A DNA stretch of 64,000 bases. It comes from CAVOEB01 sp965249645. Lineage in GTDB: Bacteria > Pseudomonadota > Alphaproteobacteria > UBA828 > JAPUJA01. This document shows positions 63,270 through 64,000 of this stretch, one piece after another (within the stretch, counting starts at the first letter, position 1; each line of letters opens with the position of its first letter). The DNA is taken from positions 186,001 through 250,000 of the forward strand of contig CBDFML010000012.1 of assembly GCA_965249645.1 (NCBI GenBank), given 5' to 3'. The translations under genes and the position numbers were made by a program. The notes beneath the pieces were generated by a model. It did not search any database. It saw only the letters and a list, made by a program, of their open reading frames with translations, and was not told where the DNA came from.

Positions 63270-64000
63270 CTAAGCCATGTCCAGAGCGCATTTGGCGGCC
63301 AGTCGGCCGGACCGGATCGCGCCTTCGATGGTGGCGGGCAGGCCCGTATCGGTCCAGTCGCCCGCGAGGAAGAAGTTGGCATAACCGATTCGCGGCCCCG
63401 GCCGGCGGGCCAGCGAGGCGGGCGTCTGGGCGAACGTCGCGCGCTTTTCCTTGACGATGCGATAGGCGGGCAGGTCGGTGTCTTTGAGCCCGAGCGCGGC
63501 GGCGATGTCGGACCAGAGTCGCACCGCGATGGCGTCCGCCGGTTCCTCGACCAGCGTCTGCGCTGCGCTCACGGTGACCGAGACCACGTCGCCCCGGGCG
63601 AACAACCAGTGGGCGGTGCCGCCCACGAGACCCAGCAGGCGCTCGCCGCCGGGGAGCGCGGCGGAATGATCGAGGAGGAAATGGCCGTTTACGATGGCGC
63701 GGCTTTCTTCGGGCACGGCGAGGCCGTGTAGCAGGCCGACGGCGACGGTGGGCGGCACGGCAAGCACCACCGTATCGTCGACGCCCAGAACTTCGCTCCC
63801 GCCGGTAAATTCGAGGGCGGTGACCCAGGTATCGCTGCGCGTGACGGCGCGCAACCGGCTGTTCAGGCGGAGGGTTGCACCGTTGCGTTGCAGGAACCCG
63901 AGCGCCGGATCGATCAGGGCGGGAGAGAGCCCGTCGCGTGCGATATGGGCGCGCATCGCCACCTCGCCGCGCAGGAATGTCTCGCGCAGCACGGACCAGA
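63270..64000 (-). CDS. hpnE: Hydroxysqualene dehydroxylase HpnE, C-terminal part (cut by window edge)
   Basis: FAD-dependent amine-oxidase-like enzyme of hopanoid synthesis that reduces hydroxysqualene to squalene. The visible 243 codons run from the window edge (WSVLRETFLRGEVAMRAHIA) through RDGLSPALIDPALGFLQRNG, LAVPPTVAVGLLHGL and AYRIVKEKRATFAQTPASLA to the C-terminal FAD motif NFFLAGDWTDTGLPATIEGA. The N-terminal Rossmann motif is outside the window. Its presence means the cell probably makes hopanoids. Confidence 0.85.
   Translation of the reverse strand, partial: WSVLRETFLRGEVAMRAHIARDGLSPALIDPALGFLQRNGATLRLNSRLRAVTRSDTWVTALEFTGGSEVLGVDDTVVLAVPPTVAVGLLHGLAVPEESRAIVNGHFLLDHSAALPGGERLLGLVGGTAHWLFARGDVVSVTVSAAQTLVEEPADAIAVRLWSDIAAALGLKDTDLPAYRIVKEKRATFAQTPASLARRPGPRIGYANFFLAGDWTDTGLPATIEGAIRSGRLAAKCALDMA

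Overview
The window is chromosomal DNA of a GC-rich alphaproteobacterium, most likely from the Rhodospirillales or a related order. The evidence is gene order: erpA/dgt, argS, a SPOR gene, nagZ, a site-2 protease gene, scpA, scpB, tatABC, serS, surE, pcm, an LysM/M23 lipoprotein gene, then a DUF815 ATPase divergent from yajC-secD-secF, with a hopanoid gene (hpnE) at the right edge. Thymidylate is made by ThyX in this stretch. Long antisense ORFs occur throughout, as expected at high GC, and were left out.

Region by region. 1-3.8 kb: the end of a type III restriction-modification methylase gene and its restriction gene. The restriction gene is broken twice, by an IS5-family element and by a 26-bp tandem duplication. 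3.9-7.6 kb: a PhyH dioxygenase, an SDR oxidoreductase, thyX and a GNAT-like gene. 7.6-8.1 kb: a six-copy array of roughly 88-bp units that alternate between two variants and whose hairpins keep pairing through compensatory changes. 8.1-15.1 kb: mrp, divergent from hflK-hflC-degP, then a DUF1015 gene and miaA. 15.2-20.7 kb: branched-chain amino acid synthesis (ilvB, ilvN, ilvC, leuA), with a 535-bp regulatory-looking gap before leuA; ilvD lies apart at 32.6 kb. 20.8-26.3 kb: the cell-shape operon mreBCD-mrdA-rodA.

27.4-32.4 kb is accessory. It holds tRNA-Lys(CTT), a perfect 20-bp palindrome, a 7-TM CREST-type protein, a complete IS21-family element (28758-31326), and a pentapeptide-repeat gene whose stop codon coincides with the IS end. 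34.3-40.3 kb: a secreted orphan protein, an M81/MlrC-type peptidase, a GFA-family protein, exonuclease III, fmdB-fmdA and erpA. 40.4-53.3 kb: a long run of + strand housekeeping genes with many ATGA-type overlaps covering dNTP control, tRNA charging, cell wall recycling, condensin partners, Tat export, protein repair and cell-division amidase activation. 53.3-58.6 kb (- strand): a frameshifted PAS/GGDEF-like/EAL gene, a cupin, a MOSC protein, a GST, a frameshifted small gene and a DUF815 ATPase. 58.8-64 kb: the accessory Sec genes, an Mth938-like protein, a PuuD-like membrane protein with a previously uncalled 30-residue membrane peptide upstream, and the 3' part of hpnE.

The strongest leads for something new are the alternating hairpin array (with a diverged relative at 4.9-5.1 kb), the lipobox on YajC, the 30-aa membrane peptide, the paired DnaA-box-like sites around tatA, and the leuA control region. 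All calls come from reading the sequence; no database search was run.
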